This document shows positions 8,693 through 19,780 of a DNA stretch of 64,000 nt, one piece after another. The notes under the pieces were generated by a model. The model saw only the letters and a list, made by a program, of their open reading frames with translations, was not told the origin of the DNA and made no database searches. The position numbers were made by a program, and so were the translations under genes. Positions within the stretch are counted from its first letter, which is position 1. Every line of letters begins with the position of its first letter. The stretch is from Ruminococcaceae bacterium UBA6845. Its GTDB lineage: Bacteria; Bacillota; Clostridia; Oscillospirales; Acutalibacteraceae. Where the stretch lies: assembly GCA_002449395.1 (NCBI GenBank), contig DKDP01000003.1:1-64000 (forward strand), given 5' to 3'.

Positions 8693-9901
8693 ATGAAATA
8701 TTCACCCGATGAAATAATGCAATATATTGAAGAAGAGGATGTCAAGTTCATTCGTCTTGCATTTACGGATATCTACGGCAAGCAGAAGAACATTTCCGTT
8801 ATGCCCGATGAGCTGGAGCGTGCTTTCCACTACGGAATTGCGATTGACGCTTCCGCAATTTCAGGCTTCGGCTGCGACGTTCATTCCGATTTACTGCTTC
8901 ATCCCGATCCGTCAACGATCGCCGTTCTCCCGTGGAGACCCGATCACGGCAGGGTTGTCAGAATGTTCTGCTCAATCACCCGTCTTGACGGCACGCCGTT
9001 CGGTTCGGATACGAGGGCAATTCTCAAAAAAGCAATTGCCGATGCAAAAAAAGAGGGAATCAGCTTTGCTTTCGGTCCCGAGATGGAATTTTATCTTTTC
9101 ACCTGTGACGAGGACGGAAAGCCGACGAAGATTCCGTATGATAATGCAGGATATATGGACATCGCTCCCGACGATAAGGGCGAGAATGTCCGCCGTGAGG
9201 TTTGCCTGACACTTGAAAGAATGGGTATCAGACCCGAGAGCTCCCACCACGAGGAGGGTCCCGGACAGAATGAGATAGACTTCAGATATTCCGAACCGCT
9301 CACCGCCGCAGACAATGCGGTAACGTTCAAGGCGGTAGTCAATACAATTGCCGCAAGGAACGGACTGAAAGCCGATTTCTCACCGAAGCCGCTTGAGTCG
9401 ATGCCCGGCAACGGAATGCACATCAATTTCTCGGCGAAGTCCGAGGACGGCAAAGAAATTATGCCGTATGCTATTGCAGGTATCCTTGAGCATATCTCGG
9501 AGATAACCGCTTTCCTCAATACGACCTCGGATTCCTACAAGCGTTTCGGAAGCAATAAGGCGCCGAAATATATATCGTGGTCGAGCGAGAACCGCTCCCA
9601 GCTTGTGCGTATTCCCGCCGCAGACGGCGAATACAGGAGAGCTGAGCTCCGTTCACCCGATCCGATGTGCAACCCGTATCTTGCCTTTGCGCTTATCATC
9701 TATGCGGGTCTTGACGGAATAAGGAAAAAAGCACAGCTTCCCGAGATGGCGGACATCAACCTTTTCAGTGCGCCCGAGGAAGTAACGAAGAAATTTAAGA
9801 CTTTGCCGAGCGACATATTCAGCGCAGGCAAGGCGGCAAGAGAGAGCGATTTTGTGAAGGAGCATCTGCCCGAATCAATTATAGATAATTACTGCAAATA
9901 A
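8693..9901 (+). CDS. glnA: glutamine synthetase type I
   Basis: Second glutamine synthetase in the window. Residues 1-100 are the beta-grasp domain. FGPEMEFYLF (near 126-135), EEGPGQNEIDFRY (near 186), GNGMHINFS (near 239) and WSSENRSQLVRIP (near 295) supply the metal, glutamate and nucleotide ligands. With 402 residues it is clearly shorter than the B. subtilis enzyme (444) and no adenylylation loop was recognised; regions around the substrate flap and the C-terminus are trimmed. It is directly downstream of the split glutamate synthase (18-base gap, AAGGTAGG site), which supports a GS-GOGAT operon. A related ligase on another amine is possible but less likely given the neighbours. Confidence 0.9.
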   Translation: MKYSPDEIMQYIEEEDVKFIRLAFTDIYGKQKNISVMPDELERAFHYGIAIDASAISGFGCDVHSDLLLHPDPSTIAVLPWRPDHGRVVRMFCSITRLDGTPFGSDTRAILKKAIADAKKEGISFAFGPEMEFYLFTCDEDGKPTKIPYDNAGYMDIAPDDKGENVRREVCLTLERMGIRPESSHHEEGPGQNEIDFRYSEPLTAADNAVTFKAVVNTIAARNGLKADFSPKPLESMPGNGMHINFSAKSEDGKEIMPYAIAGILEHISEITAFLNTTSDSYKRFGSNKAPKYISWSSENRSQLVRIPAADGEYRRAELRSPDPMCNPYLAFALIIYAGLDGIRKKAQLPEMADINLFSAPEEVTKKFKTLPSDIFSAGKAARESDFVKEHLPESIIDNYCK

Positions 9902-9940
9902 GGAGATTGCCTTAAAATAAACAAAAAGGAGGGGAGCCGA

Positions 9941-10525
9941 ATGGATTTTGCACCGCACGCATACAAAGTTCTGATAGTTTCGTCGTCGGAAAAATTTGTC
10001 CGACCGATGCTTGATATGCTCCCCGAAAAGATGTTTGATCCCGTGGAGACGGCGACCGACGTTGCGCAGGCAAGGCGAAAGATGCTTGAAAGGGAGTTTG
10101 ATATCGTTATCATCAACACGCCCCTGAGAGATGAGTTCGGCACAAGGCTTGCGCTCGATATCTGCCAGAAAAGCAGTGCGGGCGTTCTGCTCTTTGTCAA
10201 GTCGGAGCATTATTCCGACATAACGTCAAAGGTTATGCAGTACGGAGTTCTGACAATTTCCAAGCCAACCTCACCGTCGATGATTATGCAATCCGTTCAG
10301 ATGCTTTGCTCAACGAGAGAGCGGCTGAGGATAATGGAAAAGAAAAACGCCTCGGTCGAGGAAAAAATCGAGGAGATAAGAATTATAAACAGGGCAAAAT
10401 GCCTTTTGATAGAACAGCTTAAAATGACTGAGTCGGAGGCGCACAGATACATAGAAAAACAGGCTATGGACAGATGCGTCACCCGACGGACAATAGCGGA
10501 AAATATTATTTTGACTTATAAATAA
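9941..10525 (+). CDS. ANTAR-domain RNA-binding regulator
   Basis: 194 residues: receiver-like domain 1-122, helical linker 123-143, ANTAR domain about 144-194 (RAKCLLIEQL, EAHRYIEKQAMD, RRTIAENII). ANTAR proteins bind paired hairpins in leader RNAs and prevent termination. The receiver keeps the SKP lysine (K108) but has SSS instead of the acidic pocket (13-16) and Asn59 where the phospho-accepting Asp of the DxVIxD block should be, so phosphorylation control is unlikely. It is transcribed with the GS-GOGAT genes. The glnN leader 5.5 kb away carries loops fitting its expected target. Function as a nitrogen antiterminator is inferred from context. Confidence 0.9.
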   Translation: MDFAPHAYKVLIVSSSEKFVRPMLDMLPEKMFDPVETATDVAQARRKMLEREFDIVIINTPLRDEFGTRLALDICQKSSAGVLLFVKSEHYSDITSKVMQYGVLTISKPTSPSMIMQSVQMLCSTRERLRIMEKKNASVEEKIEEIRIINRAKCLLIEQLKMTESEAHRYIEKQAMDRCVTRRTIAENIILTYK

Positions 10526-12148
<1,623 letters not shown>

Positions 12149-12157
12149 TTTAAATTT

Positions 12158-12182
12158 ACCTCTCCTTGATTCAAGGGGAGGT
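12158..12182 (+). terminator. hairpin after pyrG
   Basis: ACCTCTCCTTG/CAAGGGGAGGT, an 11-pair stem with a 3-base loop, 10 bases past the pyrG stop. There is no U-run after it, so it may be a processing or stability hairpin rather than a true terminator. Confidence 0.45.
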
Positions 12183-12211
12183 ATAGTATTAGCAAAAATC
12201 ACAGTCCTCCC

Positions 12212-12240
12212 TTGACACACGGCTCGGGAGACTGTATTAT
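12212..12240 (+). promoter_or_regulatory. promoter of fhs
   Basis: TTGACA (12212-12217), 17-base spacer, TATTAT (12235-12240), 31 bases before the fhs start. Confidence 0.75.
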
Positions 12241-12271
12241 ATAAAAAATAACCAAATAAAGGAGCAACACT

Positions 12272-13948
12272 ATGGCTTATCTGACCGACATTGAAATCGC
12301 ACAGGGCTGCAAGATGAAGCACATCAGGGAAATTGCCGCAACCGCTCACGTTGACGAAAAATACATTGAGCAATACGGTAATCACAAGGCAAAAATTGAC
12401 CTTTCTCTGCTCAGCGAGACCGACAAAAAGGACGGCAAGCTCATTCTTGTAACCGCAATTACGCCCACTCCGGCAGGCGAGGGCAAAACCACAACGACCA
12501 TCGGTCTTGCCGACGGTCTGAGAAGAATCGGCAAGGATGCCGTTGTTGCTCTGCGTGAGCCGTCGCTCGGACCCGTTTTCGGAATCAAGGGCGGTGCGGC
12601 AGGCGGCGGATACGCCCAGGTTGTTCCGATGGAGGATATCAATCTCCATTTTACGGGCGATTTTCACGCTATCGGTGCGGCGAACAATCTGCTTGCCGCA
12701 ATGCTTGACAACCACATCCAGCAGGGCAATGCTCTCGGAATTGATGTTCGCAAAATAACGTGGAAGCGCTGCGTCGATATGAATGACCGCCAGCTCCGTT
12801 TTATTGTTGACGGTATGGGCGGCAAGGCAAACGGCGTTCCCCGTGAGGACGGATTTGACATCACCGTTGCATCCGAGATTATGGCTGTTCTCTGCCTTGC
12901 AACCTCGATCTCCGACCTCAAGGAGAGACTTTCAAAAATTATTGTCGGATACACATATGATGACAAGCCCGTAACCTGCGGTCAGCTCAAGGCTCAGGGC
13001 GCTATGACAGCACTTCTTAAGGATGCAATCAAGCCGAACCTTGTTCAGACGCTTGAGGGTACGCCTGCATTTGTTCACGGCGGACCGTTTGCAAACATTG
13101 CGCACGGCTGCAACTCCGTAATGGCAACAAAAATGGCGCTTAAAATGGGCGATTACGCTGTCACCGAAGCAGGCTTCGGAGCTGATCTCGGCGCTGAAAA
13201 GTTCCTCGATATAAAGTGCAGAATGGCAGGCCTCACTCCCGATGCGGTTGTTATCGTCGCAACGGTTCGTGCGCTCAAGATGCACGGCGGACTTGACAAA
13301 AAACAGCTCGACACCGAGGATCTCGGCGCACTCGAAAGAGGTATTCCGAATCTTCTCCGCCACGTTTCAAATATCAAGAATGTTTACAAGCTCCCGTGTG
13401 TTGTTGCGGTCAACCGATTCCCGACGGACACGGATGCCGAAATTGATTTCATTATCAAAAAGTGCAAGGAACTCGGCGTAAACACAGTGCTTTCAACCGT
13501 ATGGGCTGAGGGCGGCAAGGGCGGCGAGGCTCTTGCAAAGGAGGTTGTACGTCTCTGCAAAGAGGAGAAGGGCAATTTCACCTTCTCATATGACACCGAT
13601 ATGACGATCGCCGAGAAGATTGAAGCGATTGTTAAAAAGGTCTACGGCGGCGACGGAATCAATATTATGCCGAACGCAAAGAAGCAAATTGCACAGCTTG
13701 AGGCTCTCGGATTCGGTAATTGCCCCGTCTGCATTGCAAAAACGCAGTACAGCTTTTCCGACGATCCGACCAAGCTCGGCGCTCCCGAGCATTTCACCGT
13801 AACGGTCAAAAATGTTAAGGTTTCCGCAGGTGCAGGCTTCGTTGTTGTCCTGACAGGCGATATTCTCACTATGCCCGGCCTCCCGAAATCCCCCGCAGCC
13901 GAAAGAATCGACGTTGACGAGAACGGAAAAATTACAGGTCTGTTCTGA
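12272..13948 (+). CDS. fhs: formate-tetrahydrofolate ligase
   Basis: Makes 10-formyl-tetrahydrofolate from formate, THF and ATP, feeding purine synthesis and one-carbon flow. 558 residues, the family's normal size. The P-loop [16 protein letters not shown] lies near residues 66-81; [14 protein letters not shown] and [14 protein letters not shown] are family hallmarks. AAAGGAG site 8 bases before ATG. It has its own promoter and terminator, so it is a single-gene unit. metF and metH elsewhere in the window use the same folate pool. Confidence 0.97.
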   Translation: MAYLTDIEIAQGCKMKHIREIAATAHVDEKYIEQYGNHKAKIDLSLLSETDKKDGKLILVTAITPTPAGEGKTTTTIGLADGLRRIGKDAVVALREPSLGPVFGIKGGAAGGGYAQVVPMEDINLHFTGDFHAIGAANNLLAAMLDNHIQQGNALGIDVRKITWKRCVDMNDRQLRFIVDGMGGKANGVPREDGFDITVASEIMAVLCLATSISDLKERLSKIIVGYTYDDKPVTCGQLKAQGAMTALLKDAIKPNLVQTLEGTPAFVHGGPFANIAHGCNSVMATKMALKMGDYAVTEAGFGADLGAEKFLDIKCRMAGLTPDAVVIVATVRALKMHGGLDKKQLDTEDLGALERGIPNLLRHVSNIKNVYKLPCVVAVNRFPTDTDAEIDFIIKKCKELGVNTVLSTVWAEGGKGGEALAKEVVRLCKEEKGNFTFSYDTDMTIAEKIEAIVKKVYGGDGINIMPNAKKQIAQLEALGFGNCPVCIAKTQYSFSDDPTKLGAPEHFTVTVKNVKVSAGAGFVVVLTGDILTMPGLPKSPAAERIDVDENGKITGLF

Positions 13949-13963
13949 TAAATAAGAATAGTT

Positions 13964-14004
13964 AAAACCGTCGGTTGATGAACCCGGCGGTTTTGACTTT
14001 TTTT
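13964..14004 (+). terminator. terminator after fhs
   Basis: AAAACCGTCGG / CCGGCGGTTTT stem followed by GACTTTTTTT, 15 bases past the fhs stop. Confidence 0.8.
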
Positions 14005-14040
14005 GTATTATTACTTTTGCAAATAGCTCGTAATGACCTT

Positions 14041-15885
14041 TTAAAAGCCGAAAATATCAAGTATCAATTGCATAAACGGTATGTGATTTGCACCACCGTG
14101 GCACAGAATATCCAAATGCGACTCCCTGCGGTACAACACCAATCTTACTGTCTTTTGAGCAATCGCACTATTATTACTGTCAAAAAGCGTAACCGTCATA
14201 TCAGAGCTTCTGCCAAAGAATTTTTTATTGGTAACATGACCGTTTTCGCTTATCTGCATATATTTGGAGTTTTTGCTTGTCCACTTTGCCTTTGCATAAT
14301 CAATATCCGTATCAAAGCCCATGTCTAAGGAAACCGCTCTGTACGATTGAGCCCCTTTGAGCTTGGCATAATAATGGTCGGAAATTATATTTCCATTCAC
14401 GGTTACATTGATTGCAGACTTTTTTTCGGGTATTCCGAAAGAATTGAAGTGAATTGTATTTCCCGGGTCGAAGCTTTCCTCTGTATATCCGAGGGTAATG
14501 CTGTTCCACTGTTCCCGGCTTCCCGAATAATAAATATTCATATCGGGGCAATTTGTAAAGGCATTGTCAAGAATAGCGGTAACACTGCTCGGTATGAATA
14601 CGCTTTTAAGCTCGGTGCAAGAATTAAACGCTAACATTCCGATGTATGTCACGCCATTAGGAATTTTCAGGCTTTTAAGGCTATGGCAACCGGCAAAAGT
14701 AAACTCTTTAATTTTCTTTAAATTATTGCCAAACTCAACGCTTCCCAGCCAATCGCAATTCTTAAATGTTCCGTTTTCGATATCCGTTATTGCATCGGGT
14801 ATTTTTATGCTTGTAATTCCGCAATTTTCAAAAGCCTCACCGCCGATTTTTGTTACACTTTCGGGAAGCATTACCTCTTTGAGTGCGGAACAATCCTTGA
14901 ATGTCCCTCTGCCAATACTTGTCAGGCTCTCGGGAACATTGATTTCTTTAAGCATTCGGCAGCCGTTAAAGGCATAATCATCAAAACTTGTTACTACGTC
15001 GGGAACAGTTACACTGTTCAGTGCCTTGCAGTCTTCAAATGCTTTTTTGCTAACGGTCGTTACGTAACTCGGAATAACAACGCTTGTAAGACTTTCACAT
15101 CCACGAAAAGACTCTGCTTCAATACTTGTTACATTTTTCGGAATCTCTATACTCTGAAGTGAGGTACATTCTGAAAAAATGCCCCAGGAAAGCTTTGTTA
15201 TACCGTCAGGCAGTTTAATTTTTTTAAGATTACTGCACTTTGAAAATGCATAAGACTCAATGCTTGTAACGCTATTCGGCACATTTATACTTTCAATCGC
15301 AGAACAGCCCGAAAATGCACTGCCCTTAATCGTTGTTATACCGTTCGGTATCGACAAGCCTACAAGCTCTTTACACCCGAAAAACATATTGTCGGGAATA
15401 CTGTTTATATTCTTTGACAATGTTACGTTTTGGAGTGCGGCACATCCGCTGAAAATACCGATTCCGAGGCTTGTCACGCTGTCAGGAATTACAATACCGT
15501 CAAGTGACGTACATTCACTGAATGCATAATCGTCAATCTTCGTCACCTTATCGGACATTGTTACCTTTTTAAGACCCGAGCACTTTATGAATGCACTTTC
15601 ACCGATACTTACTACGCTGTTCGGTATTGTTACATTCAGAAGTCCCATACATCTGTAAAAAGCACCGTCGCCGATACTTGTTACGGGATATCCTTTTATC
15701 TCCGACGGAATTACCAGGTCACCTTTAACAGAGTTATCGCATCCGATTATCGTCACTTCACCGTTTTTAACGGAATATTTTAATGCGTCTGTGTTGTTAG
15801 CCGCAAAGCCGTTAACAGTCAGTACAGGGAAAACCATCACAAGAGCTATTGCCAAGGATAGAAATTTTTTAAAAATTCTGTTCAT
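14041..15885 (-). CDS. secreted BspA-type leucine-rich-repeat protein
   Basis: 614 residues. A signal peptide spans about 1-28 (ends VNGFAANN). From about residue 70 there are 17 tandem 23-residue repeats of the LRR_5/BspA form (VTSIGxxAFxxCxxLxxVxIPxS), the thirteenth one residue short. The tail, about 490-614, has YYSGSREQW, then a probable Ig-like segment and a hydrophobic C-terminus. There is no LPXTG motif. BspA-like proteins are surface adhesion or protein-binding modules; the ligand here is unknown. The gene starts 32 bases after the preceding secreted protein, so the two are probably co-transcribed. Confidence 0.88.
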   Translation of the reverse strand: MNRIFKKFLSLAIALVMVFPVLTVNGFAANNTDALKYSVKNGEVTIIGCDNSVKGDLVIPSEIKGYPVTSIGDGAFYRCMGLLNVTIPNSVVSIGESAFIKCSGLKKVTMSDKVTKIDDYAFSECTSLDGIVIPDSVTSLGIGIFSGCAALQNVTLSKNINSIPDNMFFGCKELVGLSIPNGITTIKGSAFSGCSAIESINVPNSVTSIESYAFSKCSNLKKIKLPDGITKLSWGIFSECTSLQSIEIPKNVTSIEAESFRGCESLTSVVIPSYVTTVSKKAFEDCKALNSVTVPDVVTSFDDYAFNGCRMLKEINVPESLTSIGRGTFKDCSALKEVMLPESVTKIGGEAFENCGITSIKIPDAITDIENGTFKNCDWLGSVEFGNNLKKIKEFTFAGCHSLKSLKIPNGVTYIGMLAFNSCTELKSVFIPSSVTAILDNAFTNCPDMNIYYSGSREQWNSITLGYTEESFDPGNTIHFNSFGIPEKKSAINVTVNGNIISDHYYAKLKGAQSYRAVSLDMGFDTDIDYAKAKWTSKNSKYMQISENGHVTNKKFFGRSSDMTVTLFDSNNSAIAQKTVRLVLYRRESHLDILCHGGANHIPFMQLILDIFGF

Positions 15886-15917
15886 TGAAATTATCCCCTT
15901 TTAAAAATTGTTTCTCA

Positions 15918-16736
15918 TTATTTAAGCGAACTGATCCATCCGATAAGAGGCAAACCGCCGTATATCAAAATAAAGAAAAACGTAAATACAGAGTTAATAA
16001 AACTAACTGCGGCTATTCCTTCGGCTGCTGCCATCCATTGCGGAATTACCAATACAAGACATTTTGAGCTTATGCCGCTTTTGTCGGTCAGTGTAATTTC
16101 TGCCACGCCCTTTTTATGTGAAGTGATAACCAAATCTCCGTCATCATTTACCGTCACAGAAGCAACACTTTCGTCAGAGGATTTAACGGTATAGTTTGCA
16201 TATGCCTTTGCCCCGTTCGGGATAACACTTACCGAAGCGACGCATTGCTCACCTTTGATGAGCTGAAAAACTCTGTTTCCTCCGTCAATCACAATTTCCT
16301 CGGGTTTTATTTCGGCATTATATGAAATCAAGAAGTTATATCCCTTATCAGCTTCGCATTTGATTCCGTAGATTTTCCCTTTTTCAAGCGTCAGCGTCAG
16401 ATCAAAGTTTTTATCCTTTTCGTATCCGTTATTGTCATTTTCGCCTATAAGCCCGTTTTCGTCATAGACTTCAATTCTCGGATCAATCGTATCCGGAGCT
16501 ATTGAGCGGAAATTGTATTTGCCGCTGTTTTCGGGAACAAAAAGGAAATAACTGCCGCCCTTTTCAACTTCATTACTGCCGATTTTTGCTGCCGGCGCAT
16601 CAAACTTTTCAACGGTAAACTCAGCATTAACCGTTACAGTCTCTTCGAGCTTTACCGAGCCGTTCGCTGCAAAAGCAACTACGGAAATTGAAAATGCCGT
16701 AACCACAACCAAAAGAATACTTAAAACTTTTTTCAT
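15918..16736 (-). CDS. secreted Ig-like (BIG2-type) protein with C-terminal membrane segment
   Basis: 272 residues. The signal peptide MKKVLSILLVVVTAFSISVVAFA (about 23 residues) closely resembles that of the next protein upstream. Residues about 30-130 look like a bacterial pre-peptidase-type beta domain (FLFVPENSGKYNFRS, IYGIKCEADKGYNF), and 140-225 an Ig-like BIG2 domain (KSSDESVASVTVNDDGD, KGVAEITLTDKSG). A hydrophobic stretch (about 235-265) probably holds the C-terminus in the membrane. Function unknown. GAGGAGG ribosome site present. It sits between two other secreted proteins of similar build. Confidence 0.8.
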   Translation of the reverse strand: MKKVLSILLVVVTAFSISVVAFAANGSVKLEETVTVNAEFTVEKFDAPAAKIGSNEVEKGGSYFLFVPENSGKYNFRSIAPDTIDPRIEVYDENGLIGENDNNGYEKDKNFDLTLTLEKGKIYGIKCEADKGYNFLISYNAEIKPEEIVIDGGNRVFQLIKGEQCVASVSVIPNGAKAYANYTVKSSDESVASVTVNDDGDLVITSHKKGVAEITLTDKSGISSKCLVLVIPQWMAAAEGIAAVSFINSVFTFFFILIYGGLPLIGWISSLK

Positions 16737-16842
16737 TTACTATTCCTCCTCAATAATTTTCCTAAACTAAAAGCAGTTGCTTGCATTTTAGGATACTGAC
16801 AACGGCTTTGAAAGTTATTTATACTATAAGAATAGGAGAAAG

Positions 16843-17928
16843 TTATCTCCCGAAAACAAAATTGAAGATGTTGCTGATAAATTCAAAAATTGATCTAAAG
16901 AAAGAGGTTGTTCTTGTAATAACCTCAACCTCGACCTCTCTTGTAATGCCTGAATTGGGTTCGGTTACGGTGAGGGTTGTCTTGCCCGGGCGGTTACCGT
17001 GAATTACATACATATCCGATTCGGCATCGTATTCAACAGTTGCGACTTTTTCGTTTTCAATCGTGTATTCAAGCTCGCTGCAGTTGTAGAATGAACCGAG
17101 GGGATAGATATCAGGGCTGACATACTCATAATCGCCCCATATTACCGTAATATCCTCAAGATCAATGATATCCGGCTGAATCGTCTTTGCATCAACAACG
17201 TGGAATACGGAATCCAGATTATTACCGTTTTCGTCAAAATTGCTTTCAACGCAGATGCCGTAAATCTCGCCTGCTTTATACTCAAAGAAAAGATCTACGG
17301 GGAAACCGTCGGCACCGCTGTAACCCGTGTAAATGCTTCCGTCCGTATCCATAACCGAAATATTTTGGCATTGATGTGACCAAATGTCGATAAATCCGTT
17401 CTCGGTCGGTTTGAAGAGGAAATATTCTTCGCCGTTTACGGTGTAGGATTCACCGATCTTGATCTCACGCAGGTCGGTTACACTTGCAATTTTAAATTTA
17501 ACGGTTACCTCGGGGAATTTAATCTCTTCATCGGAATCAAAAAGCGGTTCTCCCGATCCAACGGAAACGGTCAGCTTACTGCCCTTTTTAGCCATAAATA
17601 TATCTTCATCTTCCGTGTTGTGGAAAATAGGCATATCAGCAAATTCGGGATCGTTCCAATAATATAAGCTGACGAGTGAAAAAGAGCTGTTGTCATCGGA
17701 AACAGTGACGCTCGCCATTCCCATGTCACCTTTTTGGTCAAGGAGTGAACCGCTGAGACGGTATGCTCCGTCCTCGGGTATGGTTAATGTGTATTCCAAT
17801 GTGGTGTTGTCGAGAGTAACCGTGTACTCCTTGCCAAGCTCGATTGCCGGCTTGTCTGCCGCAAAAGCGATTATCGAGATAGAAAACATCATAACAATCG
17901 CAAGCGCAACGCTGAGTAATTTTTTCAT
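16843..17928 (-). CDS. secreted protein with pre-peptidase-like and BIG2-type domains
   Basis: 361 residues. Signal peptide about 1-23 (cleaved near IIAFA/ADKP). Two beta-rich repeats follow (YTLTIPEDGAYRLSG; YFLFKPTENGFIDIWS), both like the C-terminal pre-peptidase fold, then a BIG2-like Ig domain (ENEKVATVEYDAESD, PGKTTLTV). It ends in an aromatic, amphipathic tail (RSIFEFISNIFNFVFGR) rather than an LPXTG signal. Probably first gene of the three-gene secreted set; upstream lie TTGATT and TATAAA with a 17-base spacer. Role unknown; extracellular structure or binding is a guess. Confidence 0.8.
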   Translation of the reverse strand: MKKLLSVALAIVMMFSISIIAFAADKPAIELGKEYTVTLDNTTLEYTLTIPEDGAYRLSGSLLDQKGDMGMASVTVSDDNSSFSLVSLYYWNDPEFADMPIFHNTEDEDIFMAKKGSKLTVSVGSGEPLFDSDEEIKFPEVTVKFKIASVTDLREIKIGESYTVNGEEYFLFKPTENGFIDIWSHQCQNISVMDTDGSIYTGYSGADGFPVDLFFEYKAGEIYGICVESNFDENGNNLDSVFHVVDAKTIQPDIIDLEDITVIWGDYEYVSPDIYPLGSFYNCSELEYTIENEKVATVEYDAESDMYVIHGNRPGKTTLTVTEPNSGITREVEVEVITRTTSFFRSIFEFISNIFNFVFGR

Positions 17929-18053
17929 AGATTTTCTCCTCCTGATTAATTTCGGGTAAAATATTCCCTAAGTAATTTATAACGTATTTTGCAATAAAAA
18001 TCAATAGTTTTTATAAATTTTTGACAGAAATATTGTTTTTAGTGCAATAATAT

Positions 18054-18085
18054 ATCCGTGTTTTGCAACAGAGCGAAACACGGAT
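18054..18085 (-). terminator. hairpin after the GH127-like gene
   Basis: ATCCGTGTTTCGC / GCAAAACACGGAT inverted repeat directly after the stop, followed by a weak AT-rich tail (ATATATTATT). Likely terminator for the leftward operon ending here. Confidence 0.55.
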
Positions 18086-18091
18086 TTTCTG

Positions 18092-19759
18092 TTATTTCTT
18101 TTGCTGAGTCGGACCGTAGTTTGCGGCACCGGTATAATCCACGTCGTCGGGAGTGGGATAATATTTCGGCTTGGAGAGATCACGCTGATAAAGTCTGACG
18201 TGTGCTCCTTTAGGCGTCAGATCAACAACATCGCATCCGCGCCAGCAGACGGTAAAGTCAATTCCACGCACAGTTTCCTTTTTTTCAACAGTGCTTATGT
18301 CAAATTTGAGTTCGAGAACATCGTCTTTGTTCAGCTGAGCCGAAGTTTTATTAATCTCTTTGCCGTTCAGATATGCTGTATAGTCAAGCATCCAGTCATA
18401 TATGCGGAAGCCTGCCGCACAGCTTTTCTTTGCCGTCAGACGAATCCTGCCCTCATTCGGAATGAAAGATTCCATTTTTATTTCATCGGTTTCCTTGTCG
18501 CAGGGAATATTGACCGTCAGTATGCCGTCATCATCTGTTATTGCGTCGTCCCATACGGTTTTCAGCGCAACGGGAGCCGTGCCGACACAGCAGCCTGCGA
18601 TCGAGCGAAAACGGGTAAGCGAAATTGAATTGGGCTCGCTTCCGCCTGTAAAACCGCCGATCATTCGTTTGTCTATGTCGTGATAGGTTATTCCGTCACT
18701 GTCGGGTCTCGAATTATCGCACTCGACATAGCCGGAGTATCTGACCTGATTTTCAATAAGCTGATTGCGGGCAAAAAGGTTCATATCGTTCCAATATTCC
18801 TTGTATCCGCATTTGATAAGCTCGTCGGCGCAGACAATCATATCCCTGATACAGCAGGTTTCGCAGTGCTCCTCTTCAACGGGGTGCCACTGTGCATATT
18901 CGGGAACCCAGCCGAAGTCCGAGGAAAGCGAACGGACATAATCGTAGATCGCCTTGCCTCTTTCAATGTAGCTTTCTTCGTCGGTAAGTCTACCGAGCTT
19001 TACAATTCCGCAGGCAAACCACATAGCCGAATGAACGTGTCCGAAAAATTCCATTTTATAGTTAAAATATTTTGATGTGTCAAGAACATAGTTGGCAAGT
19101 CCTCTTGCAAGGTCGAGCGCAACCTCATCGCCCTTTAATTCATAGCGGCGAACAAGAGCCTGAAGCGAGACGGCATTTCTGATTGCCTGTTCACCTCTGC
19201 CTGTGTGGCGGGTGAGGTCAAATCCGCCGTCTTTTAGATAGACGTCATTCGGAAATTCGTAGATCGGTTCGTCCTCGTCATAATCGCCCGACCAAAAGGT
19301 GCACACCTTGCGCTCAATAACAAGCGAACGCATACCTCTCACGAGCTCGGATGTTCGCTTTTCCGCCTCCTCGTCGTCGGGATATTCTTCGGTTATCAGA
19401 TTCATAGCCGGGAGGATATACCCCATCTCGTGAAAAGAGGCGTGAACCGTATGCGTCCACGGATATTTTTCACAGAAACGCAGTCCGTGCTCGCCCCACG
19501 ATTTCATAAGGTGACGGCGCAGAGATTGCTTAACATCGTCACCGTCTGTTGTGCCGAGCATACACATAGCGCTCGTCAGACCCTCATACCACGAGCCTAC
19601 AAGCTCAGCGTCGTCAACACGGCAGTGAGCCGCCTCGGCAGGCTTTTTATTAGGCAGCAGAAGCCAGTACGGCAAATTGTCGTAAGCAGGATCGCACATA
19701 TTAGTGATATAATGATGAACAAGTTTTGCGCTGTTTATCGGATCAAATTTTTCGTACAT
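18092..19759 (-). CDS. GH127-like zinc-thiolate glycosidase
   Basis: 555 residues, cytoplasmic (no signal peptide), alpha-helical barrel followed by a beta domain. E300-T-C302 and the C390-C391 pair match the Glu-x-Cys and Cys-Cys that hold Zn and the catalytic Cys in GH127 beta-L-arabinofuranosidases, with similar spacing (88 versus 77 residues). The usual CCPPN context is CCVGT here, so substrate may differ; an L-arabinofuranoside or related sugar is a guess. Starts ATG with a GAGGT site, 21 bases after the DUF554 gene, so probably the last gene of an operon with the two genes upstream, whose roles do not obviously fit sugar cleavage. Confidence 0.75.
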   Translation of the reverse strand: MYEKFDPINSAKLVHHYITNMCDPAYDNLPYWLLLPNKKPAEAAHCRVDDAELVGSWYEGLTSAMCMLGTTDGDDVKQSLRRHLMKSWGEHGLRFCEKYPWTHTVHASFHEMGYILPAMNLITEEYPDDEEAEKRTSELVRGMRSLVIERKVCTFWSGDYDEDEPIYEFPNDVYLKDGGFDLTRHTGRGEQAIRNAVSLQALVRRYELKGDEVALDLARGLANYVLDTSKYFNYKMEFFGHVHSAMWFACGIVKLGRLTDEESYIERGKAIYDYVRSLSSDFGWVPEYAQWHPVEEEHCETCCIRDMIVCADELIKCGYKEYWNDMNLFARNQLIENQVRYSGYVECDNSRPDSDGITYHDIDKRMIGGFTGGSEPNSISLTRFRSIAGCCVGTAPVALKTVWDDAITDDDGILTVNIPCDKETDEIKMESFIPNEGRIRLTAKKSCAAGFRIYDWMLDYTAYLNGKEINKTSAQLNKDDVLELKFDISTVEKKETVRGIDFTVCWRGCDVVDLTPKGAHVRLYQRDLSKPKYYPTPDDVDYTGAANYGPTQQKK

Positions 19760-19780
19760 TGAATTACCTCACCCTTTTTA

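Noticed and set aside
14500..15700. Repeated DNA pattern that might look like a tandem repeat or CRISPR
   Set aside because: It is the 69-base periodicity of coding leucine-rich repeats, with diverged copies and no spacers.
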